A stretch of DNA of 64,000 nt from Desulfovibrio sp. UCD-KL4C (GCF_006210265.1 NZ_VCNC01000001.1:754843-818842), one strand, 5' to 3'; positions 37,390 to 46,340 are shown, counted from the first letter of the stretch. A program made the numbers and translations. Notes: a model not told the origin generated them from the letters alone.

Positions 37390-38070
37390 TCAGCTGACCA
37401 TGTTTTCAACTGGGCGTCCCGTTTCATTTTTTGCGTAGTCAAGTTCTCTTTTGGGAGGAATGTATTTCTGAATAGTTAAATCAAATTCACTTGGAAGATA
37501 TCCTTTGGCCGTTTCTACATCCGCGTCGGTAAGTATTGGTACTTTAGTAATGCGAAAATAGAATGCATCTGGGCTTACCGTTGCAAGTTCGAACACTCTT
37601 TCGAGGTTTTTACGAGCCGTTTCAGTCGTAACAGCTTGTCCGGTAAGCGCAGGATATTTTTCATATGGGCCTTTGACGTCAATAGCGAATTGTTCAACTA
37701 AACCTTCTTGAAGAAGAGCCTCAATAGTCTCAGGGGTCATTCCGTTGCTGTCCATTTTTATGGGTAGCTGGGAAGCTTTCCTAATTTCAAAAAGGATTTC
37801 TTCGAGGTTAGGAACTAACGTAGGTTCTCCGCCAGTAATGGTAACCCCATCAAGCCATTTTGCACGATTTTTAAGGAAAGACTGAATATCTTCTTTGGGA
37901 ATAACAGGCAGTTTTTCCATGTTCCATGCCATATCAAAGTTATGGCATGTTGGACAATTTAGGTTGCAACCTCCCATAAAAAAAACGCAGGTTGCTTTTC
38001 CGGGCCAATCACAAAGGCTAAGCGGTTCAATCCCGCGAAGATGGTTCCATCCATTAGAGTATATATTCAT
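37390..38070 (-). CDS. nrdG: Anaerobic ribonucleotide reductase activating protein (radical SAM)
   Basis: A 226-residue radical SAM protein with the cluster motif CNLNCPTC (Cys35, Cys39, Cys42), the GGEPTL motif (~80-85), and an opening PLSLCDWPGKATCVFFMGGC that is typical of NrdG-type activases. NrdG makes the glycyl radical on NrdD. nrdD is not adjacent: upstream is a long gene-free stretch. It could also activate another glycyl-radical protein, so the specific partner is inferred. No good ribosome-binding site is seen before the ATG. Confidence 0.82.
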   Translation of the reverse strand: MNIYSNGWNHLRGIEPLSLCDWPGKATCVFFMGGCNLNCPTCHNFDMAWNMEKLPVIPKEDIQSFLKNRAKWLDGVTITGGEPTLVPNLEEILFEIRKASQLPIKMDSNGMTPETIEALLQEGLVEQFAIDVKGPYEKYPALTGQAVTTETARKNLERVFELATVSPDAFYFRITKVPILTDADVETAKGYLPSEFDLTIQKYIPPKRELDYAKNETGRPVENMVS

Positions 38071-38586
38071 ATAATTAAAGTTTAGTAAGTATTAAGGTTG
38101 AGGGAAAATATTTTTTTGCTCAAGGAGACTGTGCATATCATGTCATGTACAGCTCATTTCGTTTACATGTTGGACAATAACTTAGCCTATAAGTTTTGTA
38201 CAGGACCTCTTGTAATCTATTGATATTACATCTCTATAAATGATTAAAAATGGCAATTGTACTTAATTATAGTAAAAGCAAAAAAGTTTTCCACAGGTCT
38301 TTTGTGAAATATATAGTCGAAAATACAGGGTTTTTTCTAAAGAAAGTTTAGAAAAAAAAGTTGTTTTAAGAGTCCTCAGAAGTTATATACAAGGAAGATT
38401 GAAGTGAAAAAGCGGACAACATGTAGATAGAGAGATCATCCCTTTTCGTACAGCTTTTCATACCGTGAAAGTCTCTTTTAGAATCTTGTTTTTTGGGCTG
38501 TTGAAATCTTAAATACTAATTTTGTCCAATTTGTGAAATAATTATAAGCGCTCATTGCCGGATTAGTTCGGCTTGCCTTGACCTTG
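38071..38586. other. Long intergenic region upstream of nrdG
   Basis: A very AT-rich stretch of over 500 bases between divergent genes. It should hold the nrdG promoter on the - strand and the promoter of the Cys-rich secreted protein on the + strand. I see no ORF with a ribosome-binding site, no tRNA and no recognisable riboswitch. Near its 3' end the base composition turns GC-richer, with three CCTTG repeats (38575-38605) that lead into the hairpin listed next. Confidence 0.45.
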
Positions 38587-38645
38587 CTCCGTAGCGTACC
38601 TTGCCCCTATTACTTATATGCAAATAACGATGGTATCTTACGGAG
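38587..38645 (+). promoter_or_regulatory. Candidate hairpin masking a ribosome-binding site
   Basis: CTCCGTA (38587-38593) pairs with TACGGAG (38639-38645), which contains the GGAG ribosome-binding site of the next gene. Across a 3x3 internal loop, TACC (38597-38600) pairs with GGTA (38632-38635). Folding would hide the start region at 38653. This suggests translational control by an RNA thermometer, ligand or leader effect; which is unknown. Confidence 0.5.
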
Positions 38646-38652
38646 TTAATAA

Positions 38653-39186
38653 ATGTGGGGATATATGAAAAATATAGTAAAATTGATTATACTGCTTGTT
38701 TTATTGTGTTCATTTCCAGCCTCTGGTTATGCCAGAAGCATGGAGGAAGAACGAGCGATGTGTATTGCTTTAAATGCTCTTGCAAGATCACAATGCAAGG
38801 AGCCTTCGTCTTACAGCTATGTTGGAAAGCAGGGAGCTTCAATTTATATTTATAATACTTTTTACGGGTCTAAATACAAAGATTTTTTTTGCAAAGTGAA
38901 TGACGGAGAGGTTACTATTCTTTCGCGGGATAGAACCTTCCATAGAAGTGTCGTGTACTATATTGATGAAAATGATTGCGGTGTTATAAATTATTCTTCT
39001 GCAGCTTGCACTGATAGACGCGTTGTTAAATGTTGTTTTGCAAAATCTGAAAAGGAAATTAAAGCAGATAAAGAGGTCGATTTCTGGCACAAGCCAATTC
39101 CTGAATTATTGCAGGAGGATCAAGAAAAGGCCTTGGAAAATCTGCAGAACAGGACTGTTAAATCTTCCGAAACCAAGCCAGAATAG
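38653..39186 (+). CDS. Cys-rich secreted protein of unknown function
   Basis: A 177-residue product with a signal peptide (hydrophobic run ~8-22, likely cleavage after GYA). The mature part has eight or so cysteines spaced through the domain (for example QCKE, FFCK, DCGV, ACTD and KCC), suggesting disulfides in the periplasm. A charged helical tail ends it. I recognise no family. GGAG lies seven bases before ATG 38653; ATG 38665 would give the more typical signal start MKNIVK. Its end overlaps the convergent zinc-ribbon gene by 29 bases. Confidence 0.68.
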   Translation: MWGYMKNIVKLIILLVLLCSFPASGYARSMEEERAMCIALNALARSQCKEPSSYSYVGKQGASIYIYNTFYGSKYKDFFCKVNDGEVTILSRDRTFHRSVVYYIDENDCGVINYSSAACTDRRVVKCCFAKSEKEIKADKEVDFWHKPIPELLQEDQEKALENLQNRTVKSSETKPE

Positions 39187-39463
39187 CGACTAGCGGGGTT
39201 AAGATATATAGCGGCCAGTAGACCTGCTGGTAGGTGAAGAAAACGACAGCAGCCAGAAGGAAAAGAGCATAAATCCATGCTTCGCTGTGTTTTGCAAAGA
39301 TGTCTGCATGTTCAAAGGTTATATTAAATTGGTCACTATTTTTTTTAGAGGACAAAGGGGACCCGTTAAATCTTGCAAACCCGGATTGCAGTTTATGCCC
39401 GCATTTTTCGCAGTTTTGTGAATCGTCACTATTTTTATTTCCGCATCTAGTACAAGTAATCAT
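39158..39463 (-). CDS. Zinc-ribbon membrane protein
   Basis: A 101-residue protein with an N-terminal zinc ribbon (CTRCGNKN...CEKCGHK: Cys4, Cys7, Cys18, Cys21), a ~40-residue linker, and two membrane helices (~62-80 and ~82-97). The ribbon presumably faces the cytoplasm. The function is unknown. The 3' end overlaps the convergent secreted-protein gene. The ribosome-binding site is weak. Confidence 0.65.
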   Translation of the reverse strand: MITCTRCGNKNSDDSQNCEKCGHKLQSGFARFNGSPLSSKKNSDQFNITFEHADIFAKHSEAWIYALFLLAAVVFFTYQQVYWPLYILTPLVAILAWFRKI

Positions 39464-39824
39464 TCTGGCGTCCGTATAAAATATTTAGTGTTAAATTAAG
39501 TAGGTCAGTTTTACTAATATATTGATCATGATAAAATAATCCAAAAACATTGCCAGTATTACAATTGTGTATTGCTACAGCTTTTAATAATTGAATGAAA
39601 TGTAAAAAAAAGCAATGTTTACTGTAAAGATTAAGTTAAAATTTGATGATAAGGTATTTAGATATTTTTAAACCATTTGATACAGTTTAAACTCAAATTG
39701 AGTTGTGCTAAAGTTTGATTGCGCTTAGCTCGCATACTGAGTTATTAAAGATAAGTTGTTTGACTAATATACTAATTTTGAGACATTTTTATGCAAGTAA
39801 GTTGTTATAAGTAACGGAGAATTC
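39464..39824. other. AT-rich intergenic region with a palindrome
   Basis: It separates the zinc-ribbon gene from the divergent 526-residue protein gene. A perfect palindrome AACTCAA-A-TTGAGTT lies at 39690-39704, a possible operator. TAAAGTTT at 39709-39716 matches a sigma-28 -35 element, but no fitting -10 follows at the right spacing. No ORF or RNA gene was recognised. Confidence 0.45.
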
Positions 39825-41405
39825 ATGAGTGGTGCTAATCAGGAGAACTCACAGGTTCCAGATAAAGATAAGCGTATTGATTTTTATCTGAAAATACTTG
39901 GAAAACTTAAAGAGCGAAGTACATTACGAGAAGTTCTTGAAAGAGAAGTTTTTTTAGAGTTTATCAAGTTTAATAATAATCGAATTAATGAATACCCTCT
40001 TCTCGAAAAGCAGCAGAGTGGGATTATTTCTTTGCTGTGTCGTCGGTCTCTTGATCTGCCTTCACATGAGTTTGTTAAAAAGACTCTTAGTGAATTTATT
40101 CTTATGCTCGGTAGATATAGCAAACTGCTAGGCGGTAAAGAACAGAATTCACTTGATACAATTAAGTCAAAAATAATCAATGCGGAAACATTGCTCATAA
40201 AAACAGTGCAGGGAGTTGTTTATGCTTCATGTCTAGTTTCTGATAATTTTGAAGAAGTAACTTTACGGCATTTCGGTGAATCCGCTCTGAAGAAATATAA
40301 TACACTGCTTGAACAATTTGAGATGAACACTGAATTCTGGCAGGAAATGATCGCGCAATTCATAACTCAGGAGGTTGATTCTTCTTTGACGGCTATGGTT
40401 GCGAGTGACAAATATGCGCTGACACGTGATAAAAGTTATCTTATTTTGCGTTTTCTTTTTGATGACGTTACTGGGCGTTTTAGCTCAGAATCTCCGGGAA
40501 TCGATAAAACCAGAATTCAAACTTCGTTTGAAGATGTCGGCTTAGACGAAGAATCTGCTGAAGCATTGAAGGTTACATTCAGATCTCTTCTGGAAGGTAG
40601 TGTCTTTATCAAGACTGAAGGCATGTCTCCTGAGAACATAGAGCATATTGCGCGCATCGTATGTATTGATCCAGCCACTATTCAATTCAGTAAAGATGTT
40701 AAAGTGGCAATGCATGAGATTCACGAAGGGGTTGGCGGTGATGCAGACAATGAAAAAGAGGAAGAACTCGCTCGCAATATTCAGTTTTCTCAAGATCAAA
40801 TAGGCGCATGTGCTATCGGAGTCAGTATGACTCTCGATATTGTTGTCAGAGAGTTTATGATTGCTTTGAAGACTTTTACAACTCAGGATGAGAAAATTAT
40901 TGAATCTTTTTTACGTAAGTTTGAAGTTGAATCATTGGATCGACTTTTCCTTTATTTGATTGAAATTAAATTTTCTGAGCTGCTTAAGAAAAAAATGGTT
41001 GGAGAAGAAAATAAGCTCCTTTTCAGGGTTCTTAAGCGCAGACGATCCTGTATCAAAGATATCGCTGAGCTTGAGGCTATTGGTATGACTAAAATTAGAA
41101 AATCAAGGCTTTGGCTGAGAGATTCAAGCAATGCAGACTGGCTGATATTTAAGCAGAAAAGTGCTAAAGAATTGCTTTCCGAGATGCAGTTGCTAGCTCT
41201 TGACCGAGACTTAATTACAGCTATTCTTAAGTTATATGAAAAGGGTGATTTTAAAGTAGAGTTTTTGGTGCTCATCAGTCTTCAGGCTATAGCTAAAGTA
41301 ACTAAAGATATACGTGGAAAGCTGAATGAACTTCTAATGTTGTTTGGAATTGGTGCACAGTCAGAAGAACAAATTCTTAATAAGTTAAAAAATCCGGCAG
41401 AATAA
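39825..41405 (+). CDS. Large helical cytoplasmic protein of unknown function
   Basis: I do not recognise a family for this 526-residue protein. It has no signal peptide or membrane helix, and is rich in Glu, Lys, Leu and Ile with a strongly helical pattern throughout. A short Asp/Glu-rich stretch lies near residue 300 (GGDADNEKEEE). The last 150 residues contain basic and amphipathic helices (KRRRSCIKDIAELEAIGMTK). CGGAGA precedes the ATG by four bases and a strong terminator follows, so it is a genuine single-gene unit. Confidence 0.72.
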   Translation: MSGANQENSQVPDKDKRIDFYLKILGKLKERSTLREVLEREVFLEFIKFNNNRINEYPLLEKQQSGIISLLCRRSLDLPSHEFVKKTLSEFILMLGRYSKLLGGKEQNSLDTIKSKIINAETLLIKTVQGVVYASCLVSDNFEEVTLRHFGESALKKYNTLLEQFEMNTEFWQEMIAQFITQEVDSSLTAMVASDKYALTRDKSYLILRFLFDDVTGRFSSESPGIDKTRIQTSFEDVGLDEESAEALKVTFRSLLEGSVFIKTEGMSPENIEHIARIVCIDPATIQFSKDVKVAMHEIHEGVGGDADNEKEEELARNIQFSQDQIGACAIGVSMTLDIVVREFMIALKTFTTQDEKIIESFLRKFEVESLDRLFLYLIEIKFSELLKKKMVGEENKLLFRVLKRRRSCIKDIAELEAIGMTKIRKSRLWLRDSSNADWLIFKQKSAKELLSEMQLLALDRDLITAILKLYEKGDFKVEFLVLISLQAIAKVTKDIRGKLNELLMLFGIGAQSEEQILNKLKNPAE

Positions 41406-41438
41406 ATAGTTAAAATCGTGTATTATACGTAATAAATG

Positions 41439-41481
41439 AAAAGGCTCTTTTTGCAGTTAAATTGCAAAAAGAGCCTTTTTT
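41439..41481. terminator. Bidirectional terminator, 17-bp stem
   Basis: AAAAGGCTCTTTTTGCA pairs with its exact complement around a GTTAAAT loop, followed by a T-run. It serves the 526-residue protein gene and the convergent purU. Confidence 0.92.
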
Positions 41482-41510
41482 ATAGCCTTTAAATTGAGTG
41501 TAAATGTTAA

Positions 41511-42380
41511 CTATACAAAAACAACCGTTTTATTCCCGTCAACAAGAATTCTTTGAGATAGATGCCATTTAACGGCGCGGCTAAGAACCTGACGTTCAAT
41601 GTCGCGGCCTAAAACTTTTAACTCTTCAATATCATGCCTGTGTGAAACTCGAATAACATCCTGTTCAATTATGGGGCCTTGATCTAGCTCTTCTGTTACG
41701 TAATGAGCGGTAGCTCCGATTAGCTTTACGCCTCTTTCTCCTGCGCGGCGGTAAGGATCCGCTCCGACAAAAGCAGGTAAGAAAGAATGGTGAATATTAA
41801 TTATTTTAAAAGGATAAGATTCAATAAGTTTGGAAGTGAGAATCTGCATATAACGAGCAAGAATAATTAAATCCACTTTACCATCGAGAAGTTCTAAGAT
41901 TTTCTTTTCAGATTCTTCTTTTTTGTCTTTTTCAACTGGAATGTGGTGGAAAGTAATTCCAAATGCTTCAACGGCTTCGCGCAGGTCCGGATGGTTACTT
42001 ATAACCATTGTGATATCAGTAAATAGTTCTCCGCGCTTAGCTCGCCATAGAAGGTCCATAAGTGCATGATCAAATTTTGAAACAAGAATAGCTGTTTTTG
42101 TTTTAATCCATGCAGGGGTCAGGGTCCAACTCATGTCAAATTTAGTGGCGACAGTTTTAGAGAATTCTTTCTTGAAATCTTCAAATTTGTTTTCAAAATT
42201 TTTCATGTGAAATTCCATCCGTAGGAAGAAACGCCCGCCGATTGGATCACTTGAGTGTTGATCTGAATGTATTATGTTGGCATTTTTAGAAAATAAAAAT
42301 CCGGAAACAGCCGCAACAATTCCAGGCTGGTCCTTACATGAAACTGTAAGATATGCTGTAGATGTTTTTGATGAAGTCAT
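41511..42380 (-). CDS. purU: Formyltetrahydrofolate deformylase
   Basis: A 289-residue enzyme that hydrolyses 10-formyl-THF to formate and THF. The N-terminal ACT domain (~7-90; SCKDQPGIVAAVSGFLF) and the formyltransferase-fold catalytic domain (~95-280; NIHHSFLPAFVGADPYRRA with the catalytic His, then GATAHYVTEELDQGPII) are both complete. In relatives it balances the one-carbon pool and supplies formate for purine synthesis. The ribosome-binding site before the ATG is weak. It is monocistronic between two hairpin terminators. Confidence 0.95.
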   Translation of the reverse strand: MTSSKTSTAYLTVSCKDQPGIVAAVSGFLFSKNANIIHSDQHSSDPIGGRFFLRMEFHMKNFENKFEDFKKEFSKTVATKFDMSWTLTPAWIKTKTAILVSKFDHALMDLLWRAKRGELFTDITMVISNHPDLREAVEAFGITFHHIPVEKDKKEESEKKILELLDGKVDLIILARYMQILTSKLIESYPFKIINIHHSFLPAFVGADPYRRAGERGVKLIGATAHYVTEELDQGPIIEQDVIRVSHRHDIEELKVLGRDIERQVLSRAVKWHLSQRILVDGNKTVVFV

Positions 42381-42540
42381 ATTTTATCTCGATGTATGTA
42401 TATTTTATCTCTCAAAATAGAGGACTGCTTTTTAGCAGTTGGAAGTCAGACAGGCAAGTGCTGTCTTTGCACATCTTTCAGCTGAGCTATTTCTTATTTT
42501 CTGTGTAGTAATATTTTTAGTGCATTATATAAGCTGGAGT

Positions 42541-42587
42541 ATAAAAACAAACAGACCGGAGATTCTCTCCGGTCTGTTTGTTTTTAT
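42541..42587. terminator. Terminator of the liv operon, 22-bp perfect stem
   Basis: ATAAAAACAAACAGACCGGA begins a 22-base arm exactly complemented after a 3-base TTC loop. The T-run on the - strand suits termination after livF, which stops 11 bases away. Confidence 0.93.
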
Positions 42588-42598
42588 ACTTGTGCAAG

Positions 42599-43333
42599 TT
42601 ATCCGCCCAAGTAGGCTTTTTTAACTTCAGGGTTTTCCATGAGTTCGGCTGAACTGCCCTGTGCAACAATTTCTCCTGTATCGAGAACATATCCTCTGTG
42701 CGCAAATTTAAGCGCAAGGTGAGCATTCTGTTCAATCAGCAGGATGGTAAGACCTTCTTGATTGAGCTGTTTCAGGGTGCGGAACATGTCGTACATAAGG
42801 AGCGGTGCAAGTCCCATTGATGGTTCATCAAGCATAATGAATGTGCACTTAGACATCAAAGCTCTTCCGACAGCCAGCATTTGCTGTTCACCACCGGAAA
42901 GTGATTCACTGCGCTGTTTTCTGCGCTCAGCAAGGCGTGGGAATAATGCAAAAACTCTATCATAATCCTCATTGATTTCGCTTGCTGAATCTTTGCGTGC
43001 ATATGTCGCAAGCTTAAGATTTTCTTCAACTGTCAGGTTGCCGAAAATATGCCTGCCTTCAGGAACAAGTGCCAAATGCAGATCGGAAATAATCGTGTGT
43101 GGAGGAGTTTCAAGAATGGATTCTCCTTTCCATGAAATATCACCACTGATCACTTTAGGTGCTTCCGGCGGTGGAAGGCGGCTTACTGATAGCAGTGTTG
43201 TTGTTTTACCTGCGCCGTTTGCACCGATAAGCGTAACAATTTCACCTTCATTAACATTAAAAGAAATGCCGTGAAGAGCCTCAATATTTCCGTATTTAAC
43301 GCGGAGATCTTTGACTTCAAGTAGAGTATTCAA
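42599..43333 (-). CDS. livF: Branched-chain amino-acid ABC transporter ATPase
   Basis: A 244-residue ATP-binding subunit with Walker A GANGAGKTTT, signature LSGGEQQM, Walker B FIMLDEPSMGLAP and the switch His (LLIEQNAH). It powers uptake with LivG. The start is a TTG whose TTGA overlaps the livG stop, with GGGAG about nine bases upstream, so translation is coupled. It is the last gene of livKHMGF. Confidence 0.95.
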   Translation of the reverse strand: MNTLLEVKDLRVKYGNIEALHGISFNVNEGEIVTLIGANGAGKTTTLLSVSRLPPPEAPKVISGDISWKGESILETPPHTIISDLHLALVPEGRHIFGNLTVEENLKLATYARKDSASEINEDYDRVFALFPRLAERRKQRSESLSGGEQQMLAVGRALMSKCTFIMLDEPSMGLAPLLMYDMFRTLKQLNQEGLTILLIEQNAHLALKFAHRGYVLDTGEIVAQGSSAELMENPEVKKAYLGG

Positions 43334-44097
43334 ATTGAATCATCTCCCAAATATGCTTTAATAACAGTCGCACTTGACTGAATTTGTTCAGGTGTTCCTT
43401 CGTCAATGGTTGTGCCGAAATCGATACATTTGATCCATGAACAAAGGGACATAACAACTTTCATTTGATGTTCAATCATCAGTATAGTGATGTCGAACTC
43501 ATCATGAATCCACTTAATGAGCGTGATCAGCCCTTCAACATCAGAAGAGTTAAGTCCTGCTGCCGGTTCATCCAAAAGGAGTAGTGACGGCTGAATTGAC
43601 ATGGCTCTGGCGATTTCTACTCTGCGTTGTAATCCGTAGGGTAGATTAGTAGGAAGTTCGTTTGCATACTGACGCAGGTCCATGAACTCTAACAGTTCGA
43701 TTGAGATCCTTTCAATTTCTTTTTCTCTAAGAAGGTAATTTTTACTACGTAAAATAGCCTCAAAAAAACCGTATCCCATGCGATAATGCTGGGCGATACG
43801 TATATTATCCAAAACGCTCATGTCATTCCAAAGCCGTATATTCTGGAAAGTGCGAGCTACCCCAAGAGTTGTAACTTGGTGCGGTTTCAATCCGCTGGTA
43901 GGGGTTCCGTTAAAAGTAATTTTACCTTCTGTCGGCTGATAAAATCCCGAGATAAGGTTGAAGATGGTTGTCTTGCCGGCTCCGTTCGGTCCGATAAGGC
44001 TTGTTAAAGAACCTTCTTCAAGTTCAATGTTAAAATCTGATACGGCTTGTAATCCACCGAATCTTTGAGTGAGACCATTTATGCTTAAGAGCGACAT
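43330..44097 (-). CDS. livG: Branched-chain amino-acid ABC transporter ATPase
   Basis: A 255-residue ATPase with Walker A GPNGAGKTTI. It has a LivG-type extended helical insert (~95-140), and its signature region (LPYGLQRRVEIARAM) is diverged in the LivG manner. Walker B is LLLLDEPAAGLN, followed by MIEHQM. It pairs with LivF on the cytoplasmic face. AAAAGGAG stands before the ATG. It overlaps livF by four bases. Confidence 0.95.
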   Translation of the reverse strand: MSLLSINGLTQRFGGLQAVSDFNIELEEGSLTSLIGPNGAGKTTIFNLISGFYQPTEGKITFNGTPTSGLKPHQVTTLGVARTFQNIRLWNDMSVLDNIRIAQHYRMGYGFFEAILRSKNYLLREKEIERISIELLEFMDLRQYANELPTNLPYGLQRRVEIARAMSIQPSLLLLDEPAAGLNSSDVEGLITLIKWIHDEFDITILMIEHQMKVVMSLCSWIKCIDFGTTIDEGTPEQIQSSATVIKAYLGDDSI

Positions 44098-44131
44098 ATA
44101 TTCTCCTTTTCGCGGGGTGTAATGATATTAT

Positions 44132-45208
44132 CTACTTAAATTTGTAGAATTTTTTCAGCCCCGGGAATAGGTCTGGCAGTTCTTTGTTCCCCATCAGTCC
44201 TTCCGGCCTGAACTGCATCAGCAGAATCAGAGTCAGCGGGATTAAAACCCACTTCCATACCTGACTTAAGTGGTAAGTTACCGGAAGAATATTAACTAAA
44301 TGCAGGCCGGTATCTATAGCCGGAATGATGAATCTGAGCAGTTCAAGCATAAGGGTAAATAGAATAGCTGAAAGAACAGATCCGCCGAGGGAGCCCATTC
44401 CGCCGAGATAGACCATGACCAGACATTCGGTTGATTTCATAATGTTGAAGGACTGTGGGTTAACATATCCCAGAACATGAGCAAACAGAGCTCCTGCAAC
44501 TCCGGCAAGACCAGATGAGAGCATAAAAGCCGCCATCTTCATCTTGTTAGTGTTAACACTCATAATCTCAGCTGCAACTTCATCCTGAGAAATGGCCATG
44601 ATGCCTTTTCCATAAGTTGAAGAAACAAATCTGCGAATCATCCAGATACTCATGAAAGTTCCGAGGATAACCCAGATCATCATCCATGGGATATTGACCA
44701 CATCAGTCATTGAGTTAACCACTCGTTTCATTCCCATAAAGCCGCGTGGTCCACCTATTACGTCAATATTTTCAATTGCAGAAATAACCATATAGTTAGC
44801 CGCAATTGTGATAATAGCGAGGTAGTCACCGCGTGTTTTAAACGAGGGGATTGCAACGATGAGTCCGGTTACACCTGCTACAAGACCTGAGATTATAACC
44901 ACGATAGGGAAGCCCACAATGGCTAAATGAGGAGGGAGAAGAGGTGCTCCGAAGATATTGTTTTGAGAGAATAAAATGACACTCAAAACAGATGAGACAT
45001 ATGCTCCGACACACATAAATCCGGCATGACCACATGAGAACTCGCCCATGTATCCGTTAACTACATTTAAACTAGACGACAATATTATATTTATGCCGAT
45101 GAACATAATCACCGACTGAATATAAAAATCAAGTGCGCCGATCTGTGAAAGGACCACTAAAATAAGGGCCATTCCCCATAATCCGATATTAAAACTATAC
45201 TTTTGCAT
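44132..45208 (-). CDS. livM: Branched-chain amino-acid ABC transporter permease
   Basis: A 358-residue inner-membrane permease with about ten helices and the family blocks NVVNGYMGEFSCGHAGFMCVGAYVS and GGMGSLGGSVLSA. ATG 45208 is the better start. A longer frame opens at a TTG (45253) inside livH, but it adds a charged segment with no ribosome-binding site. The gene begins 19 bases after livH. With LivH it forms the translocation pore. Confidence 0.93.
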   Translation of the reverse strand: MQKYSFNIGLWGMALILVVLSQIGALDFYIQSVIMFIGINIILSSSLNVVNGYMGEFSCGHAGFMCVGAYVSSVLSVILFSQNNIFGAPLLPPHLAIVGFPIVVIISGLVAGVTGLIVAIPSFKTRGDYLAIITIAANYMVISAIENIDVIGGPRGFMGMKRVVNSMTDVVNIPWMMIWVILGTFMSIWMIRRFVSSTYGKGIMAISQDEVAAEIMSVNTNKMKMAAFMLSSGLAGVAGALFAHVLGYVNPQSFNIMKSTECLVMVYLGGMGSLGGSVLSAILFTLMLELLRFIIPAIDTGLHLVNILPVTYHLSQVWKWVLIPLTLILLMQFRPEGLMGNKELPDLFPGLKKFYKFK

Positions 45209-45227
45209 TATTTCGATTCCGGTACTT

Positions 45228-46136
45228 CTAAATCTTGGTTGTCTTGGCAACACCGAAGATTCCTGTTGGTTTTATCCAAAGAATCATCAGCAAAATTGAG
45301 AATGCAAAAAGATCTCTGTATGTAGAGGGGAAAACCGCAACAACTCCTACCTCGATAAACCCAAGCAGGAACCCTCCCAGAAATGCTCCGCGAATATCTC
45401 CAATTCCTCCGACCACGGCGGCAATAAAGGCTTTCCAGCCGATCAGTGCACCCATATACGGTTCAAGGATAGGGTAAGACATGGCAAACAAAAGTCCGGC
45501 AAGACCTGCCATGGCTGATCCAAGAACAAAGGTAAAGACAATGACGCTGTCTATGGGAATGCCCATGAGCGGGATAGCGAATTTGTCATATGAAATACCG
45601 CGCATTGCCATCCCGATTTTGGTTCGGGTGACAATAAACTCAAGGAGAAAGAAGACCGCAATTGCGGCAAATATTACAATAATTTTTAGGTTGGTGACCG
45701 AAATATTTCCATATGTGTAAACTACTTTATCCAGCAGCTCAGGAAATTTCTTACGGCTTGCTCCAAGCAGAGCTAAGTTACCGTTTTCAAGTATCAGGCC
45801 GCACATCAAAGCTGTAATAACAACATATAATCTGTGAGCTCCTTTTCTTCTGAGAGGACGGTAGGCAATCCTTTCCAAAGTAACCCCCACTGCAGCAGTT
45901 AGCAGCATGGTGAGTGGAACTGTAAGAGCTAATGTTACCCATGGACTGAAGTCGACGATACCAAGAAAAAAAGTAGCTACAAAAAATGCGATGTACGCTC
46001 CGACCATGAAAATATCGCCGTGAGCGAAGTTAATCAGGAGCAGAACACCGTAAACCAGTGTGTATCCGAGAGCAATTAGGGCGTAAAAACTTCCCCATTG
46101 CAAAGCATTAAGCAGGTTCTGGATGAGGATATCCAC
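45228..46136 (-). CDS. livH: Branched-chain amino-acid ABC transporter permease
   Basis: A 302-residue permease with eight or more helices. Its typical N-terminus (LLNALQWGSFYALIALGYTL), the NFAHGDIFMVGAY block and the VVGGIGDIRGAFLGG cytoplasmic loop are present. The start is GTG 46136, with AAGAGGA about ten bases upstream. It is separated from livK by 204 bases that hold a strong stem-loop. Confidence 0.94.
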   Translation of the reverse strand: MDILIQNLLNALQWGSFYALIALGYTLVYGVLLLINFAHGDIFMVGAYIAFFVATFFLGIVDFSPWVTLALTVPLTMLLTAAVGVTLERIAYRPLRRKGAHRLYVVITALMCGLILENGNLALLGASRKKFPELLDKVVYTYGNISVTNLKIIVIFAAIAVFFLLEFIVTRTKIGMAMRGISYDKFAIPLMGIPIDSVIVFTFVLGSAMAGLAGLLFAMSYPILEPYMGALIGWKAFIAAVVGGIGDIRGAFLGGFLLGFIEVGVVAVFPSTYRDLFAFSILLMILWIKPTGIFGVAKTTKI

Positions 46137-46284
46137 AGTCGGTCATTCCTCTTCTTAGTTAGAAGTTCTGTTATTGAACTTTTAGATTAATTTTCGTCGC
46201 AGTAGGCATGTGCCTATAGCTTGGTTCTAGTTAAAAGCTGTGCTTATACGGAATAACACGATTAGTCGAGATAATATTCTGTAT

Positions 46285-46328
46285 AATCTTAAACAGCAGA
46301 AGAAAGTTCTCTTCTGCTGTTTAAGATT
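46285..46328 (-). terminator. livK-livH intercistronic stem-loop (partial terminator or mRNA stabiliser)
   Basis: A 19-bp perfect inverted repeat (AATCTTAAACAGCAGAAGA and complement, 6-base loop) lies 12 bases past the livK stop. Only a few T follow on the - strand. It probably lets livK mRNA outlast or outnumber the downstream permease and ATPase mRNA, as in other binding-protein operons. Confidence 0.75.
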
Positions 46329-46340
46329 TAATGGTTAGAT

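Noticed and set aside
38287-38295. DnaA-box-like TTTTCCACA in the nrdG upstream region
   Set aside because: A single imperfect box without neighbours or dnaA/dnaN context does not support an origin.
39709-39735. Sigma-28-like promoter (TAAAGTTT) before the 526-residue protein gene
   Set aside because: The -35 matches but the sequence 11 bases on (GCTCGCAT) does not fit the -10 consensus.
42439-42624. 61-codon + strand ORF with a hydrophobic stretch
   Set aside because: It runs through the liv terminator stem and into livF antisense, without a ribosome-binding site.
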